The notes under the pieces are model-generated. The model made no database searches. It was not told where the DNA came from and saw nothing but the letters and a program-made list of their open reading frames with translations. The position numbers were made by a program, and so were the translations under genes. Positions 57,588 to 64,000 of a stretch of DNA of 64,000 bases are shown here, piece by piece. Source of the stretch: JARBUG01 sp035628915 (lineage in GTDB: Bacteria > Bacillota > Sulfobacillia > Symbiobacteriales > Symbiobacteriaceae); NCBI GenBank assembly GCA_035628915.1, contig DASPIW010000016.1:51876-115875 (forward strand). The letters run 5' to 3'. Position 1 is the stretch's first letter. Each line of letters begins with the position of its first letter.

Positions 57588-57947
57588 ATGCAATTCCTGT
57601 TGACGGCCCTGCTCGTGCTTGGGACATTGTTTGGGTTCTTCGTCTGGTGGACCGGTTTCCGCAGGCGGGAGACCCTCGTGGTCAGGGAGAAGGTCCGAGA
57701 GCAGGTGGACGCCACCTACTGGGTGACGGCGAACATTTTCCAGAACGACGTAGCCTGGCACCATCGTCTGATCGATGAACATGGCCATTCATGGAACGTC
57801 TCCCGGGTTGCCTACGAGCAGGCTGAGGTCGGTCAGCCGATGACCCTGCGTCAGTGGGTCGATGAGTGGCGCCCTGAGTCGGAGCAAGTACGCAGCCTGT
57901 GGAAGTTCCTGGAGGCTGTGGAGAGGTACATAGAGCAAGGCCGATAG
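57588..57947 (+). CDS. Small membrane-anchored hypothetical protein
   Basis: 119 residues from ATG 57588, set by GAAGGAGGGGG upstream. One N-terminal transmembrane helix (FLLTALLVLGTLFGFFVWWTGF), then a soluble charged part (EKVREQVDATYWVTANIFQNDVAWHHRLIDEHGHSWNVS, SLWKFLEAVERYIEQGR). The His-rich WHHRLIDEHGH stretch could bind a metal, but no known motif is matched. Confidence 0.65.
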   Translation: MQFLLTALLVLGTLFGFFVWWTGFRRRETLVVREKVREQVDATYWVTANIFQNDVAWHHRLIDEHGHSWNVSRVAYEQAEVGQPMTLRQWVDEWRPESEQVRSLWKFLEAVERYIEQGR

Positions 57948-58000
57948 CGCCTCGGCATTTGGGCACTGATCGCCGCCCTTGTAAGGTGAGCCTTACGAAA

Positions 58001-58040
58001 ACCCGGTCGGGCCGCCGTTGGGCCCGACCGGGTCGTTTCT
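58001..58040. terminator. Bidirectional terminator between convergent genes
   Basis: ACCCGGTCGGGCC (58001-58013) pairs with GGCCCGACCGGGT (58021-58033). On the plus strand it is followed by CGTTTCTTG; on the minus strand by TTTTCG. Confidence 0.85.
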
Positions 58041-58043
58041 TGT

Positions 58044-58199
58044 CTACAGGCTATCCTGCCGTTTCTGCTTTTCGTCCATCACCCGGAGCATGCCCCGCCG
58101 GAAGCCTTCTTTGAGAATCTCCTGGGCCGCCCGGGCACGCTCGGGGTCGTTCACGTACGTCACCCGGACGATCACTTCAGTCTCCTGCCGCCGCGCCAT
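58044..58199 (-). CDS. 51-aa conserved small protein, MARRQ family
   Basis: ATG 58199 with GGAAAGGGG upstream. It reads MARRQETEVIVRVTYVND, PERARAAQEILKEGF, then a basic/acidic helix. It parallels the 54-residue protein encoded at 45896-46060. It lies 89 bp after lpxD on the same strand, just before a terminator, so it is probably transcribed with the lpx genes. No membrane segment or cysteine. Function unknown. Confidence 0.6.
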   Translation of the reverse strand: MARRQETEVIVRVTYVNDPERARAAQEILKEGFRRGMLRVMDEKQKRQDSL

Positions 58200-58288
58200 G
58201 GCGCCGCCCCTTTCCGCAGCCGTGTACCGGCAGTGTAGCACGAGGGGGGCGGGCCGCTCCACAGCCGGGCCGCCGATTTCCTGCCGGC

Positions 58289-59290
58289 TTACCGCTCTCG
58301 CTGCAGTTGCGCCACCGTTTTGATCAACTCCGGCACCCTTCGCAGCTGCGCCTCCAGGCGAAGGTGCTCCCGGTGGGGCGCCGCCGGAAACCCCGACACG
58401 ACCGACCCGGCAGGCATGTCCTTGGTGACACCGGCCATCCCCATGACCACTGAGCCGTCGCCGATGAACAGGTGGCCCGCCGCCGCCGACCGGGCGCCCA
58501 TGGTGACCCGGGCGCCCAGCGTGGTGGAGCCCGCCAGGCCTACCATGCCGCAGAGGATGCAATCCTCGCCAATCACTGTGTTGTGGGCGACCTGCACGAG
58601 GTTGTCGATTTTCGTGCCCCGCCCGATGGTGGTCGACGCGGATGTTCCCCGGTCGATGCATGTGTTGGCGCCAATCTCCACATCGTCCCCGATCACCACG
58701 GTGCCCACGTGGGGGACTTTGACGTGGCGCTCGCCGTCCCATTCGTAGCCGAACCCGTCGGAGCCGATGACAGCGCCGGACTGGATGATGCACCGCCGCC
58801 CGACCTGCACCCTGGCGCCGATCGTGGCGTTGGCATGGACGACCGTATCGTCGCCGATGACCGCATCACGCCCGACGCAGACGCCCGGGGCCAACATCAC
58901 CCGGTCGCCGATGCGGGCGCCCTCCTCCACCACCGCCCGGGCCTGAATGCAAGCGCCTGCCCCCACGGTGACCGTAGCCGCGACCACGGCTGCGGGGTGG
59001 ATGCCCGCCGGCGCGGCAGGCGTGCGGTCAAAGGCTTTCAACACTTTGACAAAGGCCAGACGGGGATTCTCCACCCGAATGACCGGGCGCCCCAGGTCAG
59101 GCGCATCGACCGGGACAAGCACCACGCCGGCGGCGCTGGCACGCCCCTGCGCGAGGAACTTCTGGTCGGCAAAGGCGGCCGATTCAGGACCGGCGGCCTC
59201 CAGCGGCGCCGCACCGCTGATGCGCAGGTCGACAGGACCGTGCAGCTCGCCGCCGGCGATTTCCGCCAGCTCGCCCAAGGTAAAGAACAC
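58289..59290 (-). CDS. lpxD: UDP-3-O-acylglucosamine N-acyltransferase
   Basis: 333 residues from GTG 59290, overlapping the lpxA stop by one base. N-terminal uridine-binding domain (FTLGELAEIAGGELHG, AFADQKFLAQ) and a left-handed beta-helix of hexapeptide repeats (AVVAATVTVGAGACIQARAVV and onward), with the catalytic His in LVQVAHNTVIGEDC (about residue 228). It adds the second acyl chain in lipid A synthesis. Length and domain order are normal for LpxD. Confidence 0.93.
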   Translation of the reverse strand: MFFTLGELAEIAGGELHGPVDLRISGAAPLEAAGPESAAFADQKFLAQGRASAAGVVLVPVDAPDLGRPVIRVENPRLAFVKVLKAFDRTPAAPAGIHPAAVVAATVTVGAGACIQARAVVEEGARIGDRVMLAPGVCVGRDAVIGDDTVVHANATIGARVQVGRRCIIQSGAVIGSDGFGYEWDGERHVKVPHVGTVVIGDDVEIGANTCIDRGTSASTTIGRGTKIDNLVQVAHNTVIGEDCILCGMVGLAGSTTLGARVTMGARSAAAGHLFIGDGSVVMGMAGVTKDMPAGSVVSGFPAAPHREHLRLEAQLRRVPELIKTVAQLQRER

Positions 59291-60108
59291 TACTGTGCAG
59301 CCTCCTTCACACCGCGGCAGATGCCCCGCTCCGAACGCTGGACGAACTGAATCAAATGCGCCAACTCCAGCCCCGGCGCCCCGCCGTCCAGCAGGCGCTC
59401 AATTGCCTGGCCACGGTTGAGCCCCATGCGGTACAGCACCCGAAACGCCCGCTGGATCTCCAGGCGGTCGCCGGCCGTCATGCCGCTGCGGCGCAGCCCG
59501 ACGATGTTGACGCCCCGTGCCCGGGCCGGCTTGCCTTCGGCCAGGACGAACGGTGGCACGTCGTTGGTCAGGTAGGACATGGCGCCGACCATCGCCTGGC
59601 AGCCCACACGGGTGAACTGGTGAAGCCCCGACAGGCCACCGATCACGGCCCCGTCTTCGATCACCACGTGCCCCGCCACGGCACAGGCATTGGCGATGAT
59701 AATGTGGCTGCCAAGCTGTGAATCATGGCCGATGTGGACGCCGGTCATAAACAGGTTGTTATGGCCGACGCGGGTCACCCCGCCGCCGCCCGCCGTGCCG
59801 CGGCTGATCGTCACGTACTCCCGGATCCGGTTGTTGTCGCCGATTGTTACCCCGGACTCCTCGCCGTCGTACTTGAGGTCCTGGGGCTCCTGCCCGATGA
59901 TCGCCCCGAAGGAGACCCGGTTGCCCGAACCCATCAGGGTGCCGGCGTGGATGACCGAGTTGGCCCCGATCCAGCAGTTGTCGCCGATGATGACACCGTC
60001 TTCGATGATGACATTGGGGCCGATCTCTACGTTCAGGCCGATGCGCGCCGTGGGAGCGACGAAGGCGGTGGGTGCAATCGTGGCCGCCGGGCGGATGACG
60101 GTTGACAT
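59290..60108 (-). CDS. lpxA: Acyl-ACP--UDP-N-acetylglucosamine O-acyltransferase
   Basis: 272 residues. Hexapeptide-repeat beta-helix with LpxA-specific blocks: SFGAIIGQEPQDLKYDGEES, IREYVTISRGT, GVHIGHDSQLG with the catalytic His, LSGLHQFTRVGCQAMVGAMSYLTNDVPPFVLAEGKPARARGVN, and the C-terminal helical GLRRSGMT. It catalyses the first step of lipid A synthesis. It starts 17 bp after the lpxC stop. Confidence 0.95.
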   Translation of the reverse strand: MSTVIRPAATIAPTAFVAPTARIGLNVEIGPNVIIEDGVIIGDNCWIGANSVIHAGTLMGSGNRVSFGAIIGQEPQDLKYDGEESGVTIGDNNRIREYVTISRGTAGGGGVTRVGHNNLFMTGVHIGHDSQLGSHIIIANACAVAGHVVIEDGAVIGGLSGLHQFTRVGCQAMVGAMSYLTNDVPPFVLAEGKPARARGVNIVGLRRSGMTAGDRLEIQRAFRVLYRMGLNRGQAIERLLDGGAPGLELAHLIQFVQRSERGICRGVKEAAQ

Positions 60109-60125
60109 GCGGCAGAGACCCCTTT

Positions 60126-60977
60126 CTAGATCAGTGCTTCGGCGATGGCCTGGGCGAGCAGGTTGTTCAGCTGATGCGAATTCCGGACACCGATGATGTG
60201 CGCCTGAACGGGCCCCAGGAGGGCCAGGTCGCCGATCAGATCGAGCGCTTTGTGCCGAACAAGTTCGTCCGGGAAGCGCACAGCGGTCAGTACTTTGGTG
60301 TCGGAGATGACGACCGCGCTCTCCATGGTGGCGCCCTGGATCAATCCTTTAGCCCGCATCGCTTCCACTTCGGCCAGGAAGCCGAAAGTGCGGGCCGCCG
60401 CCACTTCCCGGCGGTAAGCGGCCGGTTCGACATCAAGCTCGAAGTACTGGTCGCTCAGCGCCGGATGCCGGTGATCGTTGACGAGCGTGATGCTGATCCG
60501 AAGAGAATCAGCCGGCATGGCCACGGCATAGGACCTGCCCCGGCTGACGCCTACCGGTCGGCTGAGCCGCCGGCAGTGCCGGGGACGCCCCTGCGCCGTC
60601 ACTCCGGCCCGCTCGACGCAGCGGCAGAACTCGGCGCTGCTGCCGTCCATGATGGGTACCTCCGGCCCGTTCAGCTCTACCAGAGCGTTGTCGACGCCCA
60701 TGCCGTAGAGGGCCGAGAGCAGGTGCTCCACGGTCGACACCCGGGCGCGGCCCTCACCTTCGAGCACCGTACAGCGCTGGGTGTCCACCACGTTCTCGGC
60801 CCGGGCGGCAATCGTCAGCCGGCCCGGCAAATCCGTGCGCTGGAAACAGATGCCTGAATCAGGTTCTGCGGAGAAGATGCGCATGGTCACCGGGCGCCCG
60901 GTGTGCAGCCCCAGTCCTTCCAGGCAGACTGGAGCGGCAATGGTGTGCTGGGGTGAATGAGCATGTGGATTGAGCAT
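60126..60977 (-). CDS. lpxC: UDP-3-O-acyl-N-acetylglucosamine deacetylase
   Basis: 283 residues from ATG 60977. LpxC hallmarks: TVEHLLSALYGMGVDNALVE (Glu84, His85), VPIMDGSSAEF, RTFGFLAEVEAMRAKGLIQGATMESAVV, and RHKALDLIGDLALLG (zinc His242 and Asp246). All zinc ligands are present. It performs the committed deacetylation of lipid A synthesis. It heads the lpxC-lpxA-lpxD block; fabZ and lpxB, usual neighbours in Gram-negatives, are absent here. Confidence 0.95.
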   Translation of the reverse strand: MLNPHAHSPQHTIAAPVCLEGLGLHTGRPVTMRIFSAEPDSGICFQRTDLPGRLTIAARAENVVDTQRCTVLEGEGRARVSTVEHLLSALYGMGVDNALVELNGPEVPIMDGSSAEFCRCVERAGVTAQGRPRHCRRLSRPVGVSRGRSYAVAMPADSLRISITLVNDHRHPALSDQYFELDVEPAAYRREVAAARTFGFLAEVEAMRAKGLIQGATMESAVVISDTKVLTAVRFPDELVRHKALDLIGDLALLGPVQAHIIGVRNSHQLNNLLAQAIAEALI

Positions 60978-61138
60978 GGCCGCGCCCCCTGTGGATGTTT
61001 CTGGAGCTTCATGTTGGTAGCCACAAATCCTGACAGTATTTATTTCGAGTGGCAGGATATCCGCGTTAAGGGGTTTTGCAGAAGGGCATGAGAAATGATC
61101 GCCAATGGACTGCTGCCAGGCGGCGCTTGGCAGAAATA

Positions 61139-61178
61139 AGAAAGCCGGGTCCCCCGCATTACGGGAGACCCGGCTTGT
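61139..61178 (-). terminator. typA terminator
   Basis: On the minus strand AAGCCGGGTC...GACCCGGCTT with inner CCCG/CGGG, followed by TCTTATTTC. Confidence 0.85.
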
Positions 61179-61182
61179 CTTG

Positions 61183-63042
61183 TTATCTACCCTGTTGCAG
61201 CCTCTGCAGCACCTTGTCGTCAATCACCTTGCCCTTGGCCAGGCGGGCACGAATGGCAGGATCCAGATACTGCTTGCGCAGGCGAATCGACTTCGGCGTC
61301 ACCTCGACCAGTTCGTCTTCCGCGATCTGCTCCAGTGCCTCCTCGAGCGTGAGGAGCCGGGGCCGCTCCAGCCGCAGCGCTTCTTCGCCGCCGGAGTTGC
61401 GGATGTTGGTCAGGTGCTTCTGCTTGCAGACGTTGACGTCCATATCCTGCTCACGGCTGTTTTCACCGACGATCATACCCATGTAGACGTCAATCTGCGG
61501 CTCGATGAAGAGTACGCCCCGCTCCTGAACCTGATACAGGGCATAGGTGGTGGCGACCCCCGGGTCGGAGGCGACCAGCGAGCCGCGCAGGCGGCCCTGA
61601 ATGTCGCCCTTGTACGGCCCGTAGCCATGGAACAGGTGGTTCATGATGCCGTAGCCCTTGGTCATGGTCAGGAAATCCGACCGGAAACCGATAAGGCCGC
61701 GGGCGGGAATGACGAACTCGAGCCGCAGCTGGCCCATGCCGTTATTGATCATGTTGACCATTTCGGCCTTCCGATTGCCCAGGGCCTCCATGACAACGCC
61801 CATGTAGTCCTCGGGAATGTCCACCGTCAGGTACTCCAGGGGCTCCGTCTTGTTGCCTTCCTCGTCGACGTGGTAGATTACCTGCGGCTTGGAGACGGCC
61901 AGCTCGTAGCCTTCACGCCGCATCGTTTCAATCAGGATCGACAGATGCAGTTCGCCGCGGCCTGACACGACGTAGGAGTCGGGCGAGTCTGTCTCCTCCA
62001 CCCGCAGGGCGACGTTGCGCTCCAGCTCCTTGAAGAGGCGTGCGCGCAGGTGCCGGGAGGTGACGTACTTGCCTTCCCGGCCGACGAAGGGCGAGTCGTT
62101 GGTGCGGAAGGTCATCTGCAATGTGGGCTCGTCGACCTTGATAGGCGGCAGCACGGCGGGATTGTCGGGATCGGTGATCGTCTCGCCGATGTTGACGGAT
62201 TCCAGGCCCGTCATGGCGATAATGTCGCCGATGGAGGCCTCCTCCATGGGCACCCGCTTCAGGCCCTGGAAGCCGAAGAGCTGTGCGGCCTTGAACTTCG
62301 CGAGGGTGCCGTCCAGCTTGGCTACGGCCACCTGCTGCCCGGCCTTGATGGTACCCTGCCGGACCCGTGCGATGGCGATGCGGCCGACGTACTCGTCGTA
62401 GTCGAGCGACGTGACCATCGCCTGCAGGGGGGCGTGCGGGTCGCCTTCGGGGCAGGGAATGTGGTTGATGATCGTGTTGAAAATCGGCTGCAGGTCGACC
62501 GCTTCGTCCTCCATCTTGTACTTGGAGACGCCCGCCCGGCTGGAAGCATACAGGACGGGATAGTTGATCTGCTCATCCGTCGCGCCCAGTTCGATGAAGA
62601 GTTCGAGCACCAGGTCCTCGACTTCGGCGATGCGCTCGTCGGGCCGGTCAATCTTATTGATGACGACGACGGGCTTCAGACCGGCCTCCATCGCCTTGCG
62701 GAGTACGAACTTGGTCTGCGCCATGGGGCCTTCGGAAGCGTCGACGATGAGCAGGCAGCCGTCGACCATCGTCATAATCCGCTCGACTTCGCCGGAGAAG
62801 TCGGCGTGTCCCGGCGTGTCGACGATGTTGATCTTGGTGCCTTTGTAGGTGATGCCCGTGTTTTTGGAGAGGATTGTAATGCCGCGTTCACGCTCCAAAT
62901 CGTTGGAGTCCATGACACGCTCGGCTACCTGCTCGTTTTCACGGAAGGTGCCGGACTGACGCAGTAGCCCGTCCACCAGAGTGGTCTTGCCGTGGTCAAC
63001 GTGGGCGATAATCGCCACGTTGCGCAGATCCTGCCGTTTCAT
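61183..63042 (-). CDS. typA: Translational GTPase TypA/BipA
   Basis: 619 residues, full length. G motifs: AIIAHVDHGKTTLVDGLL (P-loop), RERGITI (switch I), DTPGHADF, NKIDRP. EF-G-like domains III and V (LHLSILIETMRREGYELAVSKPQV) and the TypA-specific C-terminal domain (INVCKQKHLTNIR, SIRLRKQYLDP). It binds ribosomes and assists 50S assembly and stress translation. It is monocistronic, ending at its own terminator. Confidence 0.97.
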   Translation of the reverse strand: MKRQDLRNVAIIAHVDHGKTTLVDGLLRQSGTFRENEQVAERVMDSNDLERERGITILSKNTGITYKGTKINIVDTPGHADFSGEVERIMTMVDGCLLIVDASEGPMAQTKFVLRKAMEAGLKPVVVINKIDRPDERIAEVEDLVLELFIELGATDEQINYPVLYASSRAGVSKYKMEDEAVDLQPIFNTIINHIPCPEGDPHAPLQAMVTSLDYDEYVGRIAIARVRQGTIKAGQQVAVAKLDGTLAKFKAAQLFGFQGLKRVPMEEASIGDIIAMTGLESVNIGETITDPDNPAVLPPIKVDEPTLQMTFRTNDSPFVGREGKYVTSRHLRARLFKELERNVALRVEETDSPDSYVVSGRGELHLSILIETMRREGYELAVSKPQVIYHVDEEGNKTEPLEYLTVDIPEDYMGVVMEALGNRKAEMVNMINNGMGQLRLEFVIPARGLIGFRSDFLTMTKGYGIMNHLFHGYGPYKGDIQGRLRGSLVASDPGVATTYALYQVQERGVLFIEPQIDVYMGMIVGENSREQDMDVNVCKQKHLTNIRNSGGEEALRLERPRLLTLEEALEQIAEDELVEVTPKSIRLRKQYLDPAIRARLAKGKVIDDKVLQRLQQGR

Positions 63043-63262
63043 ATCTCGTTAACGCTCCTTTAACGCGCGTAAATCACATAAAGAGAGAAGCCCTCTAAGT
63101 GGCTCCTAACTTTACTAGTATATGCCCCTTTTGCGCCTCTTGTAAAGCAGTTCCGCGCCCGGTCAGACCGCTCCGGTCGACCCGAGCGGAAATCGAGCGC
63201 AGACCTGATCGCCGCCGCAGTTTCGCCGGACTATTCTGGAAGAAAGAGGGGAGGAATGCGAC

Positions 63263-63730
63263 ATGGAGATGACGCGACGGGAGGCTCTGCGCTCCGCCAT
63301 GTTCTCCAGCATCGGGCTGATGTTTTCCGGCGCCGCCGGCGGTGCGGGCGCCTTTTTGTGGCCGGCTAAGGTCAGCGGCTTCGGCGGCCTGGTGACGGCG
63401 CCCGTGAAGCTGAGCGAAATCAAAGTCGGCGATGTCATTCCCGTGCGGGAGGGGAAATTCTACCTGACCCGGACGGACGACGGGCTGCTTGCCCTGTACT
63501 GGAAATGCGTCCATTTGGGCTGCACCGTGCCGTGGAACGAAGCGGAGCGCCAGTTCAAATGCCCCTGCCACCGGTCGACCTACGAAATCACCGGGCAGAA
63601 CATCGCCGGCCCCGCGACGCGCCCGCTCGACCTGATGGAGATCACGGTCGAAGGCGAGCAGATTACGGTGAATACGGGGAAGATCCGCACACGCCGGGTG
63701 TACGAACCGGAGCAGGCATTTCGAACTTAG
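63263..63730 (+). CDS. Rieske [2Fe-2S] protein
   Basis: 155 residues. N-terminal RREALRSAMFSSIGLMFSGAAGG is a Tat-like or uncleaved membrane-anchor signal (RR then hydrophobic). Rieske cluster: KCVHLGCTVPW (Cys82, His84, Cys87) and CPCHRSTYE (Cys100, Cys102, His103), with the disulfide cysteines of bc-type proteins. It probably serves as an electron carrier of a menaquinol-cytochrome bc complex, but no cytochrome b gene is seen before the window ends and the next bases hold an inverted repeat. Confidence 0.9.
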   Translation: MEMTRREALRSAMFSSIGLMFSGAAGGAGAFLWPAKVSGFGGLVTAPVKLSEIKVGDVIPVREGKFYLTRTDDGLLALYWKCVHLGCTVPWNEAERQFKCPCHRSTYEITGQNIAGPATRPLDLMEITVEGEQITVNTGKIRTRRVYEPEQAFRT

Positions 63731-63748
63731 GTATGGGAGACTGATTTT

Positions 63749-63841
63749 GCCGCGGAGGAGCGCGGAATGGAGAGACACGGAAATATATCATATATATTCC
63801 CGGTCGCACTTCCATTCCGCGTGTTCCGCGTCCTCCGCGGC
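63749..63841. repeat. Long imperfect inverted repeat, copy 2
   Basis: Left arm GCCGCGGAGGAGCGCGGAAT (63749 on); right arm (63810-63841) ends GTCCTCCGCGGC. The AT-rich loop carries ATATATCATATATATT. Same design as 36028-36121. It lies 19 bp after the Rieske gene. Confidence 0.8.
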
Positions 63842-63920
63842 TAGTCCCCCTTCCCTTTCCCCACTAGGCCTGGATTCCGCACATGGCCTTACTGAAATCT
63901 CAGAGGCAGGAGCGGGACAC

Positions 63921-64000
63921 CTAAAGGATGCGTTCGACCTTGAGGAGTTCCAGCAGCCGACGCTGTACCTCTTTGGGTTTCTCGACAGCGAGGGCTGGCC
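63921..64000 (-). CDS. C-terminal end of a gene cut by the window edge
   Basis: The minus-strand frame enters from the right edge and stops at TAG 63921-63923. About 26 residues: PALAVEKPKEVQRRLLELL, then KVERIL. It is charged and helical, typical of a genuine C-terminus, but too short to identify. Confidence 0.45.
   Translation of the reverse strand, partial: PALAVEKPKEVQRRLLELLKVERIL

Overview
The window is a gene-dense, GC-rich chromosomal segment, mostly transcribed on the minus strand. The gene content points to a spore-forming member of the Firmicutes/Bacillota. Supporting genes are two CotF/coat-type proteins, MurT-GatD, PgsA, PrcB and the futalosine menaquinone genes mqnA and mqnC. 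GTG and TTG starts are common. An lpxC-lpxA-lpxD block suggests an outer membrane or at least the start of a lipid A pathway, as in diderm Firmicutes. A Symbiobacterium- or Limnochordia-like lineage would fit, but that is inference from gene content only.

Layout. 1-2250: a truncated accessory region (two broken ORFs) and a complete IS1182-like insertion sequence, which abuts the stop codon of a peptidase gene. 2247-5391: three overlapping M42 aminopeptidase paralogues, the last of which appears to have lost catalytic residues. 5.5-9 kb: HRDC protein, M23 peptidase with a stalk domain, lipoprotein, unusual receiver/GGDEF-like regulator. 9.3-12.3 kb: selB and trxB. 12.6-17.1 kb: Clp-fold protease plus methyltransferase, then the murT-gatD-YkgJ operon. 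17.2-19.5 kb: lipoprotein and envelope proteins. 19.6-21.9 kb: polar amino-acid ABC transporter. 22-25.4 kb: coiled-coil membrane protein, DUF2196 protein, a yybP-ykoY (Mn2+) riboswitch controlling terC, and a 27-codon hydrophobic ORF behind a structured leader. 25.4-30.6 kb: DUF2007, GrdB-like protein, CCA-adding enzyme, Cof hydrolase, mqnC, mqnA. 30.8-36 kb: alpha/beta-hydrolase, M3-like metallopeptidase, thiN, prcB, pgsA, ECF sigma factor. 36-43 kb: DUF72, ferredoxin, DUF2461, spore coat proteins, M20 peptidase, Gfo/Idh oxidoreductase, SOD, STAS protein. 43-50 kb: uridine-kinase-like protein, Nfu, PAP2 phosphatase, a small conserved protein, stalk-domain protein, a two-component system with a CxxCH-bearing sensor. 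50-58 kb: S9 peptidase, Lrp regulator plus aminotransferase, DUF624, pyrimidine nucleoside phosphorylase, amidase-domain protein. 58-64 kb: lpxD, lpxA, lpxC, typA, a Rieske protein and a truncated ORF at the edge.

Themes. (1) Peptidases are numerous (three M42, M23, SDH-type, M3-like, M20, S9). (2) Several proteins carry substituted key residues: M42 (general base and last His), receiver domain (Asp to Glu), alpha/beta-hydrolase (nucleophile Ser to Gly), STAS (phospho-Ser to Ala). (3) The intergenic DNA is rich in structure: a two-hairpin repeat of about 70 bp in three copies, a long inverted repeat in two copies, a 129-bp nested palindrome, and a two-copy RNA-like module whose hairpin stem varies in a compensatory way in front of a conserved ribosome-binding site. 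The last is the best candidate for something undescribed. No CRISPR array, rRNA, tRNA or prophage was seen.
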